A stretch of 64,000 bases of DNA from Methylobacter sp. BlB1. Lineage in GTDB: Bacteria; Pseudomonadota; Gammaproteobacteria; Methylococcales; Methylomonadaceae. Below, in pieces: positions 9,776-17,102 of the stretch. The notes beneath the pieces are model-generated. The model saw only the letters and a program-made list of their open reading frames with translations. It was not told the origin of the DNA and searched no databases. Each line of letters opens with the position of its first letter. Positions within the stretch are counted from its first letter, which is position 1. Where the stretch lies: the NCBI RefSeq assembly GCF_015476545.1, contig NZ_JADMKV010000008.1, positions 1 through 64,000 on the forward strand. Direction: 5' to 3'. The translations under genes were made by a program, and so were the position numbers.

Positions 9776-10786
9776 TTATCGCATGGCCGCAATAATGGCA
9801 TCGCGCATTTCGGTAGTGCCGGCCTTTGAATTCCGGTTCAAATCCGGCGTGACCAACTCGCCGTCGCCGATGACTTTTTCAGTCGCGGCCTTGATGCGGT
9901 TCGCAGCCTCATGCTCGCCCAGATAATTCAGCATCATGACGCCCGCCATGATAACAGCCGTCGGGTTGGCGATATTTTTGCCGGCGATATCTGGCGCGCT
10001 GCCATGCACCGCCTCAAACAGTGCCGCATCGCTGCCGATATTGGCGCCCGGAATCAATCCCAGGCCGCCGACCAGGCCGGCCGTCAGATCGGAAAGAATG
10101 TCGCCGAACATATTGGTGGTCACAACCACATCGAACTGGGACGGATCCATGACCATATGCATACAGATGGCGTCGACGATTTTCTCATCGCACTCGATGT
10201 CCGGATAGCGCGCTGCCACTTCTCTGGCAACATCCAGAAACAAACCCGACGTGTACTTCAAGATATTGGCTTTATGGCAGATCGTGACTTTTTTGCGGCC
10301 GTTTTCACGCGCGTATTTAAAGGCATACTCAACGATACGTTCCGAACCCTGGCGCGTCACGACAGCCAAACTTTCAGCGATGTCTTTTTTAGGGGTCAGA
10401 AAATGCTCTAAACCGGCATACAAGCCTTCCGTATTTTCCCTGACGACGACGATGTCGACATTGTCAAAACGGGTCTGCGCGCCTTTCCAGGTTTTGGCCG
10501 GGCGGACATTGGCGTAAAGATCATATTGCTGACGCAAGGCGACATTGATGCTTCTGAAACCTTTGCCGACCGGCGTCGTCAGAGGGCCCTTGAAAGCCAC
10601 GCGGTTTTTTTCTATCGAGGCCAGGGTTGCATCAGGAATCGGCGTGCCGTGTTTTTCAAACGCGGCCATGCCCGCGTCGGCTTCTTCCCAGTTTATCTTG
10701 GCGCCGGACGCATCGATAATCTTGACCGCAGCCTCCATAATGGAAGGACCGATACCATCGCCTTTAATCAACGTAACGTTGTGCAT
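9776..10786 (-). CDS. Isocitrate dehydrogenase, NAD-type (isocitrate/isopropylmalate dehydrogenase family)
   Basis: This is a beta-decarboxylating dehydrogenase of 336 residues. The substrate loop FRSINVALR carries the Ser-x-Asn-x3-Arg pattern of isocitrate dehydrogenases and not the leucine-rich loop of isopropylmalate dehydrogenase (LeuB). In the cofactor pocket the segment HGSAPDIAGKNIANP has Asp-Ile where NADP enzymes have Lys-Tyr, which predicts NAD+ use. Metal-binding Asp residues are present in the MFGDILSD segment. GGAG sits 7 nt before the ATG. It is divergent from the mtdB-like pair across 135 bp. NAD specificity is an inference from motifs; homoisocitrate or tartrate dehydrogenase are less likely relatives. 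Confidence 0.9.
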   Translation of the reverse strand: MHNVTLIKGDGIGPSIMEAAVKIIDASGAKINWEEADAGMAAFEKHGTPIPDATLASIEKNRVAFKGPLTTPVGKGFRSINVALRQQYDLYANVRPAKTWKGAQTRFDNVDIVVVRENTEGLYAGLEHFLTPKKDIAESLAVVTRQGSERIVEYAFKYARENGRKKVTICHKANILKYTSGLFLDVAREVAARYPDIECDEKIVDAICMHMVMDPSQFDVVVTTNMFGDILSDLTAGLVGGLGLIPGANIGSDAALFEAVHGSAPDIAGKNIANPTAVIMAGVMMLNYLGEHEAANRIKAATEKVIGDGELVTPDLNRNSKAGTTEMRDAIIAAMR

Positions 10787-10921
10787 TCATTTCTCCGAAA
10801 AATAAAAATGCCTTGATAATACAAGATTCACCATTTTTTTAAAAATCCAAAAAGCCCATGACGGTGTTATTCTGCCATTTTTTCTTTTATACTTGCCTGC
10901 TCAACACATCAAGGGGATATC

Positions 10922-11830
10922 ATGGAAAAACCATTCATTTTACACATGCTGACCACAGCCAAAAACCTCAGCCCGTTTGACGTCAACATGGCGATGGATG
11001 CCGGCTGGGTTTCAGCAGTCCCGTATATCAATGTCGAGCCCAGCGAAGTTCAGGGGCTAGTACAGGACGCCATTTTCTCGCGCAGCCAGAAAAACCTGAA
11101 AAGAACCGCCATCTTCATCGGCGGCCGCGATACCAAACAGGCCATGGATATGCTGAGAGCAGCCAGACACGCCATGGTGCCTCCCTTTGAAGTCTCCGTT
11201 TTCGCCGACCCCAGCGGCGCATTCACGACCGCAGCCGGCATGGTTGCAGCCGTCGAACGCGAATTAGCCACGAAATTCAACACCACGCTGGCAGGCAAAA
11301 ACATCCTGGCATTGGGCGGAACCGGCCCGGTCGGTCAGGCAGCCGCCGTGATTGCAGCGCAGGCAGGCGCCCATGTAAGGATTATCGGCCGTCAACTGGA
11401 AAGAGCACAAAGCATAGCCGACATGTGCAGCAATGAGTTCGGCGACGGCAAAATCACTATTGAAGCCGGGGCCGATGCCGACAAGGCCGAATACATCAAA
11501 ACGGCCGACGTAGTCTTTGCAACAGGCGCTGCCGGCATTGAGTTGCTGAGCGCAGAGCTGGTTGCGTCAGCGCCTCAACTGAAAGTGGCCGCCGATGTCA
11601 ACGCCGTGCCGCCATCAGGCATTGCCGGCGTCGATGCATTCCATGACGGCACGCCGATTCAAGGCTCAAAAAGCGGCGCTGTCGGCATAGGCGCACTGGC
11701 TATAGGCAATATCAAATATCAGGCTCAAAACCGTCTGCTGAAAAAAATGATCGCTACCGATAAACCTGTTTACCTGCATTTCGAGCACGCTTTCGAAGTT
11801 GCAAGGGATTACATTAAATCAAAAGCTTAA
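10922..11830 (+). CDS. Methylene-H4MPT dehydrogenase paralogue with an MtdA-like cofactor loop
   Basis: This is a 302-residue member of the MtdA/MtdB family, which oxidises methylene-tetrahydromethanopterin to methenyl-H4MPT in cytoplasmic formaldehyde oxidation. The N-terminal pterin-binding half (ILHMLT, SPFDVNMAMDAG, TAIFIGGRD, VPPFEVSVFADPSGAFTTAA) is MtdB-like. By my count 72 of the first 110 residues match the downstream gene. The Rossmann part has GGTGPVG (132-138), and the next strand ends IIGRQLERAQ with Arg157. That resembles the GRKLDKAQ loop I recall from NADP-specific MtdA, whereas the neighbouring copy has VDHLS there. NADP use is inferred. GGGG sits before the ATG. It is followed by mtdB after 54 bp. 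Confidence 0.9.
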   Translation: MEKPFILHMLTTAKNLSPFDVNMAMDAGWVSAVPYINVEPSEVQGLVQDAIFSRSQKNLKRTAIFIGGRDTKQAMDMLRAARHAMVPPFEVSVFADPSGAFTTAAGMVAAVERELATKFNTTLAGKNILALGGTGPVGQAAAVIAAQAGAHVRIIGRQLERAQSIADMCSNEFGDGKITIEAGADADKAEYIKTADVVFATGAAGIELLSAELVASAPQLKVAADVNAVPPSGIAGVDAFHDGTPIQGSKSGAVGIGALAIGNIKYQAQNRLLKKMIATDKPVYLHFEHAFEVARDYIKSKA

Positions 11831-11884
11831 TTTGTAAGCGGGTTTCATTTCAGCTTAACCCGCCCTATTGAAAGAGGATCTCTA

Positions 11885-12790
11885 ATGCAGAAACGCAGCA
11901 TTATTCACATGCTGGACCCCATGCCGAACAACAGCCCATTCGATGTCAATATGGCAATGGATGCGGGCTTTGATGTGCTCGTGCCTTACAGTAACGTCAA
12001 ACTGGACAAGGTTTATGGCCTGACCCAGGACGCCATATTCTCTCGCGGCCCGTCCGGGGTCAAACGTACCGGCATTTTTATCGGCGGGCGCGACCTGGGC
12101 CTGGCCATGGACATGCTGGATACTTGCAAACAAGCTATGGTTCCCCCTTTTGAAGTCTCTGTTCTTGCCGATCCTAGCGGCGCATTCACGACAGCGGCCG
12201 CATTGGTGGCCTGCGTAGAAAAAGAGCTGAAAGCAAAACACGGCAAAGAACTGAAAGACTGCAATGCCGTCGTCTTCGGCGGAACCGGCCCTGTCGGCGT
12301 CGCTACAGGCGTCATCGCATCCCTGGCCGGCGCAGACACGGCATTGGTCGACCATTTGTCAATCGATACCGCCCTGGATATGGCCAAGGAATACAATCGC
12401 CGTTTTGGCTGCAACCTCAGAGGCACGTACGCCAGTTCCGAAGCCGATAAAGCCCGTCTGGTCGCCAATGCCGACATCATCTTTTGCACAGCAAGAGCCG
12501 GCATTCAGGTTTTGAGCGCCGATGTTCTGAATGAAGCGAAACGCTTGAAAGTAGCGGGTGATGTGAATGCGGTTCCGCCATTGGGAATCGAAGGCATCAA
12601 GCTCAAAGACATGGGCGCGCCATTAATCCATGCCGTCAATGCATCGGGTGCGGTGGGCGTAGGCGCTTTGGCTGTTGGCAATGTTAAATACCAGCTGCAG
12701 CATGAATTGCTGAAATCCATGCTGGAAACCGATAAGCCATTGTATCTTGATTTCAGAGACGCCTTTAACAAGGCCCGGGGGCTGTTATAA
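11885..12790 (+). CDS. mtdB: NAD(P)-dependent methylene-tetrahydromethanopterin dehydrogenase
   Basis: This 301-residue enzyme of the H4MPT-linked C1 pathway oxidises methylene-H4MPT. It aligns along its length with MtdB as I know it from Methylorubrum: IIHMLDPM, NSPFDVNMAMDAGF, VPYSNVKL, GLTQDAIFSRGP, RTGIFIGGRD, DPSGAFTTAA, the GGTGPVG nucleotide loop (132-138), DVNAVPPLGIEGI, GVGALAVGNVKYQ and the C-terminal LDFRDAF. The residue pair after the second Rossmann strand is Asp156-His157, compatible with NAD+ preference. GAGG sits 7 nt before the ATG. It is the second gene of a tandem pair with a paralogue 54 bp upstream and ends just before a GC-rich terminator. Confidence 0.95.
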   Translation: MQKRSIIHMLDPMPNNSPFDVNMAMDAGFDVLVPYSNVKLDKVYGLTQDAIFSRGPSGVKRTGIFIGGRDLGLAMDMLDTCKQAMVPPFEVSVLADPSGAFTTAAALVACVEKELKAKHGKELKDCNAVVFGGTGPVGVATGVIASLAGADTALVDHLSIDTALDMAKEYNRRFGCNLRGTYASSEADKARLVANADIIFCTARAGIQVLSADVLNEAKRLKVAGDVNAVPPLGIEGIKLKDMGAPLIHAVNASGAVGVGALAVGNVKYQLQHELLKSMLETDKPLYLDFRDAFNKARGLL

Positions 12791-12799
12791 GCGACCGGA

Positions 12800-12825
12800 G
12801 GAGGGGCGCATCCTGGCGCCCCTCC
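12800..12825 (+). terminator. Probable intrinsic terminator after mtdB
   Basis: A perfect 10-bp stem GGAGGGGCGC/GCGCCCCTCC with a 6-base loop starts 9 bp after the mtdB stop, between two convergent genes. The following ATTTG is only weakly T-rich. Because the arms are symmetrical it could serve the opposing regulator gene as well. Confidence 0.6.
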
Positions 12826-12840
12826 ATTTGAACAGCCCTG

Positions 12841-13485
12841 CTAAATCAGAGCAGAGTCGATATGACCGAATTTAACCGCCAAGCGCGTTAATTCAACATC
12901 ATTTTTTATGTGAAGTTTGTCATAGAGGCGATAGCGGTAGGTATTAACGGTTTTGTCGCTCAATATCAGCATATCCGCCATTTCCTTGATAGTTTTTCCC
13001 TGAAGAATTAAAGTCACCACTTCGGCCTCTCTCTGAGATAGCTTTGAAAATGGCGATTCACTATTGCCAGACAACCCTTGAAAGGCTAAATTATTGGCCA
13101 CTTCCGCGCACAGATAGCGCTTGCCTTCCATCACCTTACGGATTGCGCTCACCATTTCTTCGGCCGAAGAGCCTTTGGAAATAAACCCCAGGACGCCCAG
13201 CTTGAGCAATTGACGTGGAATAGGTCCATCATTATGGACTGATAGCGCAATTATTTTTACTTTAGAATCATGCTGTAAAATTCTACGACATGCCTCTACG
13301 CCGCCAATGCCGGGCATATTCACGTCCATCAGCACCACATCCGGCGACAGATTAACAACTGCATCGACAGCTTCTTCTCCAGACTTGGCCACACCGACAA
13401 CTTTAATATCTTCAGCAGCGTTCAACAATGCTTCGATACCGGTCCGGACAAGTTCATGATCATCAACAAGCAAAACACTAATCAT
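12841..13485 (-). CDS. LuxR-type response regulator of the GacA/UvrY/SirA kind
   Basis: This is a two-domain transcription regulator of 214 residues. The receiver domain has the acidic pair Asp8-Asp9, phosphoacceptor Asp54 in VVLMDVNMPG and a conserved Lys near residue 104 in GFISKGSS. The C-terminal LuxR helix-turn-helix (about 147-208) contains LSQREAEVVTLILQGKTIKEMA, with SDKTVNTYRYRLYDKL as recognition segment. Length and sequence fit GacA/UvrY, which is activated by the BarA/GacS kinase and drives small RNAs of the Csr/Rsm system. Unusually, it is not next to uvrC, which lies about 41 kb away in this window. No cognate kinase is adjacent. It is convergent with mtdB and has a long AT-rich upstream region. 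Confidence 0.88.
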   Translation of the reverse strand: MISVLLVDDHELVRTGIEALLNAAEDIKVVGVAKSGEEAVDAVVNLSPDVVLMDVNMPGIGGVEACRRILQHDSKVKIIALSVHNDGPIPRQLLKLGVLGFISKGSSAEEMVSAIRKVMEGKRYLCAEVANNLAFQGLSGNSESPFSKLSQREAEVVTLILQGKTIKEMADMLILSDKTVNTYRYRLYDKLHIKNDVELTRLAVKFGHIDSALI

Positions 13486-14354
13486 ACATTTTTTGTTGTT
13501 TTTTAATTAGTTACAAACCAATTATTTGAATAGGAATTACTGTCAACACTCTTTTAACAGTCTTTCTATTATAGCGTGACATATAAGCTATTATACATAC
13601 GTAGCTTTACTTATGTTCGATAATATACGTCATATTCAATCTCCACCCAGATTCTCACTAATCAATATTTGCACGATTATAAGGTTACATTACCATCTTA
13701 AGATAAAGCATTAATAAATCGATAAAATATTTTACAAAACAATAAATTACCGTTTTACTCCAGGGATTTTACCGCTCATCTTCATCATAATCCTTACGGC
13801 GCGACCTTCTTTCTCGATCATCGTTTATGAAAGTGTTTAAATCGATAGCTGTGTTTTCTCTAAATATTAAACCTGAATTTTTACAAAAAAGTGAATAGCA
13901 TGCCTGCAAAAGCGCGGATGTAACCATAAAAGCTATCATACATATAAGACGATCATAATAATAAAAACCCTCACTCAGATTGGACCACTCAGATTGGATA
14001 TAAAGTTACCTTAAAATTTATAATAAAATTTTATCCATATTTTTTAATCAGCCTATTGATTTATGTCAAAATAAGGCAAATGTTATCGCCATACGCACTT
14101 GATACACTGCGCAAAGGCCCGGCAAGCGAATCTGTAATTGGCTATACCGGAAGCGACCTGTTTGTATTGATCTCTTTCATTCAGCCCATTAACAATACGG
14201 CGCTGAATACCGAAGATAGCCTGTCTAAACCAATTATAGCCGGGCAAACTCAAACAGATGCCGAAATAACTGGAAACTTGTAGCAGCAAACCGATCCAAA
14301 TCCGCTTCAACTTGCAAAACTGATTCCATAACACATAAAAAACGAGGCAAGCAC
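13486..14354. other. Long AT-rich non-coding region with a short tandem repeat
   Basis: About 870 bp without a credible gene, between the GacA-like regulator (minus) and the cupin gene (plus). It is much richer in A+T than its neighbours. It contains two copies of CACTCAGATTGGA at 13972-13984 and 13986-13998, and an A/T inverted repeat around 14018-14040. Two overlapping open frames (75 codons plus, 83 codons minus, 14056-14334) have no recognisable product and no ribosome site. I see no clear terminator or GacA box; a small RNA here cannot be excluded. Confidence 0.4.
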
Positions 14355-14750
14355 ATGATCAAAATTCAAACTATTACCCCCGCTGGACTAACCTTGATGT
14401 CACTGACGGCACTATTCGCCGGGCACATGAACACGGCCTCGGCGGAAGAAAAGCCGGCATTAGGCAGAACCGTGCTATTGGAAAACAAGGTGGAACTGCC
14501 CAGCAAAAACATCAATGCCAGGACAATACGAGTCACCTTCCCGCCCGCTTCTAAAACGCCCGAACATACGCATGAAGGCCCAGGCCCCCGCTATGTAACC
14601 AAGGGCAGGCTGAAAGTGATCGAGGGCGGCAAAACCCATATTTATTCTGCTGGCGACGTGTTCTGGGAATCCGGCGAATTAATGTCGGTAGAGAACGTAG
14701 GAAAAGTGCCAGCCGAAGTGATCATTTTTGAAATGGTGCCGACCGAATAA
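14355..14750 (+). CDS. Exported single-domain cupin protein
   Basis: This is a 131-residue protein with a Sec signal peptide (residues 1 to about 30, ending NTASA before EEKP), so it is periplasmic or secreted. The mature part is one small beta-barrel of the cupin_2 type. The first metal motif is visible as PEHTHEGPGPRYVTKGRLKV, with the HxH pair and a following Arg-Tyr; the second appears as AGDVFWESGELMSVEN. The usual second-motif histidine is not obvious, so metal binding is uncertain. GAGG is well spaced before the ATG. It stands alone and converges on kbl. Exported cupins of this size are often of unknown function; I cannot name a substrate. Confidence 0.82.
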   Translation: MIKIQTITPAGLTLMSLTALFAGHMNTASAEEKPALGRTVLLENKVELPSKNINARTIRVTFPPASKTPEHTHEGPGPRYVTKGRLKVIEGGKTHIYSAGDVFWESGELMSVENVGKVPAEVIIFEMVPTE

Positions 14751-14814
14751 AAGCCAGCAAGCGCGACTTTAGCCGCCCTTCCCCAAATAGAAAAGCCGTA
14801 CCTGCATTGGAGCG

Positions 14815-16038
14815 CTATGGCTTAAACTCGGCCAGCACAGCCAATAAATAATCCATATCCTTTTCGGTATGATCAGCCGATACCTGCAGCCTGATTTCCT
14901 GCTCGCCTTTCGGCACGACCGGATAATTGAGCCCCGTAGCCAGAATCTGATGCGTGAACAAGTGTTCCACCAAAGCCGTGGTTTTTTCCGTATCTCTGAT
15001 CAGAATGGGCACGATAGGATGCTCGCCGGGCAAGGTTTCAAAGCCCAACCGTATCAGTCCGGCCCTGAGCCGCGCACTCAGGCTGCGCAATTTCTCCAGC
15101 AGATGCATACCTTCCGGACCGTCTGCAATGTCTAGCGCAGCCATGGCTGCAGCCGCCTCGGCCGGCGTGATCGGATTCGAGTAGATGTATAAAGGAGCTG
15201 TTTCGCGCAGATAGGCGATGACGGCCGAACTCGCAGCCACATAGCCGCCGTTCACGCCGAACGCCTTGCCGAGCGTGGCAATCAGGATATCGGCCTTGCC
15301 GCCGGTATATTCTTCTGTGCCGCGCCCGGTCCGGCCGAAAGCGCCGACCCCGTGCGAATCATCGACAACGGTGATAATGCCCTCGTCATAGCCGGCTTCA
15401 TGGCGCCGGCAGCAGGCACTGATCCGGTCAAGCGCCGCATGATCGCCGCGCATGCTGAAAATGCCGTCCGTCACGACGCAGACTCGCCTGACCTGGCCTT
15501 TATTGGCATCCAGGATGCGCTCCAGCGCATCAACATCGGCATGCGCATAAACTTCTTTCCTGACCGGATGCGACAGACGAATCGCATTGATGATGCAGTT
15601 GTGGTTCAGCGCATCGCTGACGACCAGTGTCTCGTCAGAGATAAACTGCGGCAGCACGCCGATCATGGTCGCATAGGCGGCGCTCATGATCATGGCGGCA
15701 TCGCGGCCGTGAAATTCGGCCAGCTTTTTCTCCAGTTCGACATGCGGTCGGTAAGTGCCGCTGATGAAGCGCACCGCGCCGGGCCCCGTACCGAATTTTT
15801 CTGCCGCTTCAGCTTCTGCCTTAATTAACTCGGGATGTCCGGTCAAGCCCAGATAGGAATTGGAATTCATGCGCAAAAACGCCTGATCCGCGCAGCCTTC
15901 CAGAAAATAGCGCGGACCGAAACCATCCGCGGCCGCTTGCCGGCCGGTAATGATTTTCTCATTGCCCTTGCTTATGCCCTGCTCTTGCAACTGAGTTAAT
16001 TTCGCATTGAATAACTGCTCGATTTTTGTCAGCGACAT
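14815..16038 (-). CDS. kbl: Glycine C-acetyltransferase (2-amino-3-ketobutyrate CoA ligase)
   Basis: This is a PLP-dependent alpha-oxoamine synthase of 407 residues. The PLP lysine is Lys258 in TLGKAFGVNGGYVA. Other family marks are NSNSYLGLTGHPE, GTGPGAVRFISGT, NHNCIINAIRLS and VDDSHGVGAFG. KBL, BioF and related enzymes share these motifs. The call as KBL rests on the gene immediately upstream, an L-threonine dehydrogenase-like SDR, which would supply 2-amino-3-ketobutyrate for thiolytic cleavage to glycine and acetyl-CoA. A very strong site TAAGGAGG overlaps the stop of the upstream gene (TAA is its stop), and only 10 bp separate the two coding regions. BioF is the main alternative. Confidence 0.88.
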   Translation of the reverse strand: MSLTKIEQLFNAKLTQLQEQGISKGNEKIITGRQAAADGFGPRYFLEGCADQAFLRMNSNSYLGLTGHPELIKAEAEAAEKFGTGPGAVRFISGTYRPHVELEKKLAEFHGRDAAMIMSAAYATMIGVLPQFISDETLVVSDALNHNCIINAIRLSHPVRKEVYAHADVDALERILDANKGQVRRVCVVTDGIFSMRGDHAALDRISACCRRHEAGYDEGIITVVDDSHGVGAFGRTGRGTEEYTGGKADILIATLGKAFGVNGGYVAASSAVIAYLRETAPLYIYSNPITPAEAAAAMAALDIADGPEGMHLLEKLRSLSARLRAGLIRLGFETLPGEHPIVPILIRDTEKTTALVEHLFTHQILATGLNYPVVPKGEQEIRLQVSADHTEKDMDYLLAVLAEFKP

Positions 16039-16048
16039 AAATACCTCC

Positions 16049-17005
16049 TTAGCCTTTGCCCAGTTTGACCTCTATTTTCTCCAGCATATCCTCGACCATT
16101 TTCGACAGATCGAAGCGCGGCTGCCAGCCCCATTCCGCTCTTGCAGCGCTATCGTCCATATGCCGGGGCCAGGAATCGGCGATCGCCTGACGCACCGGAT
16201 CGATACGGTAACCGATCGTAAATCCCGGCAGATGCTTCTGTATTTCCGCAGCCAGCTGCCGGGGCGTAAAACTCATGGCCGTGATATTGAAGGCATTGCG
16301 ATGGCGCAGCTTTCGGCCGTCCGCCGTCATTAACCGAATCGCGGCATCGATCGCATCGGGCATATACATCATGTCCAGTTGCGTGTCGGCCTCAAGAAAA
16401 CAATCGTAATGCCCGTTTTTGACGGCCTCATAAAAAATATCCACGGCATAATCCGTCGTGCCGCCGCCCGGCAATGCAACATTCGAGATCAGCCCAGGAT
16501 AGCGCAAACCGCGCGTGTCGACGCCGAAACGGCGATAATAATAATCGCACAGCAGTTCCCCTGAGACCTTGGTAATGCCGTATAAAGTGGCAGGGCGCTG
16601 AATCGTGTCCTGCGGCGTATCGACAGCGGGCGTGCCGCCCCCGAAAGCGCCGATGGAACTGGGAAAAAATACGGCGCAGCCATGCACGCGCGCTGCCTCC
16701 AGCACGTTGAACAGACCGTTCATGTTGATATCCCAGGCCAGCTGCGGCTTTTCTTCCCCGACCGCGGACAACAGCGATGCCAGATGAAAAACCGTATCGA
16801 TTTGATAATCTTCGACGACCTGACGCAATGTCGGAACATCGCGCACATCGAAACTGCAATAAGGCCCAGTCTGCTGCAACTCGCTGAGCGGCGGCCTGCC
16901 ATGCCCGGCCGCCACGACATTATCCGCGCCGAATCGATCGCGCAGAGCCATTGTCAATTCGGAGCCTATCTGGCCTGTAGCCCCCGTAACCAAGATCTTT
17001 TTCAT
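16049..17005 (-). CDS. tdh: L-threonine 3-dehydrogenase, short-chain (SDR) type
   Basis: This is an extended SDR of the epimerase fold that oxidises L-threonine to 2-amino-3-ketobutyrate with NAD+. The NAD loop is GATGQIG, followed by FDVRD, the FHLASLLSA strand, SSIGAFG (catalytic Ser region), and YGITK with catalytic Tyr and Lys. LRYPGLISN and the GGGTTDYAVDIFYEA segment are typical of SDR-type threonine dehydrogenases and UDP-sugar epimerase relatives. Three in-frame ATGs exist. GAGG lies 6 nt before the third (17005) and abuts the second, so I chose MKKILVTGATG, 318 residues. It is coupled to kbl, forming a two-step threonine-to-glycine unit. E. coli uses an unrelated zinc MDR enzyme for this step. 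Confidence 0.88.
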   Translation of the reverse strand: MKKILVTGATGQIGSELTMALRDRFGADNVVAAGHGRPPLSELQQTGPYCSFDVRDVPTLRQVVEDYQIDTVFHLASLLSAVGEEKPQLAWDINMNGLFNVLEAARVHGCAVFFPSSIGAFGGGTPAVDTPQDTIQRPATLYGITKVSGELLCDYYYRRFGVDTRGLRYPGLISNVALPGGGTTDYAVDIFYEAVKNGHYDCFLEADTQLDMMYMPDAIDAAIRLMTADGRKLRHRNAFNITAMSFTPRQLAAEIQKHLPGFTIGYRIDPVRQAIADSWPRHMDDSAARAEWGWQPRFDLSKMVEDMLEKIEVKLGKG

Positions 17006-17048
17006 AGCCATCCTCGCTTTTTTATGTTTTTTGTTCATTAGCGGTCAG

Positions 17049-17068
17049 GCTGGGTTGATAAACCCGGC
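17049..17068. repeat. Dispersed hairpin repeat, copy 1
   Basis: A short palindrome GCTGGGTT-GATA-AACCCGGC lies between attH and tdh. It belongs to the same sequence family as the copy at 29896-29915: the surrounding AGGCTGGGTTG.TAAACCC.GC..TTCG.AGT pattern is shared. It is followed here by a second inverted CCCAACCC. It is probably a REP-like intergenic element. Confidence 0.5.
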
Positions 17069-17102
17069 GTTTCGGAGTTACCCAACCCACACGCAATGCG
17101 TA

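Noticed and set aside
14056-14334. Opposed 75- and 83-codon frames in the AT-rich gap
   Set aside because: They overlap on opposite strands, have no ribosome site and no family resemblance; a transposase remnant was considered but no motif supports it.
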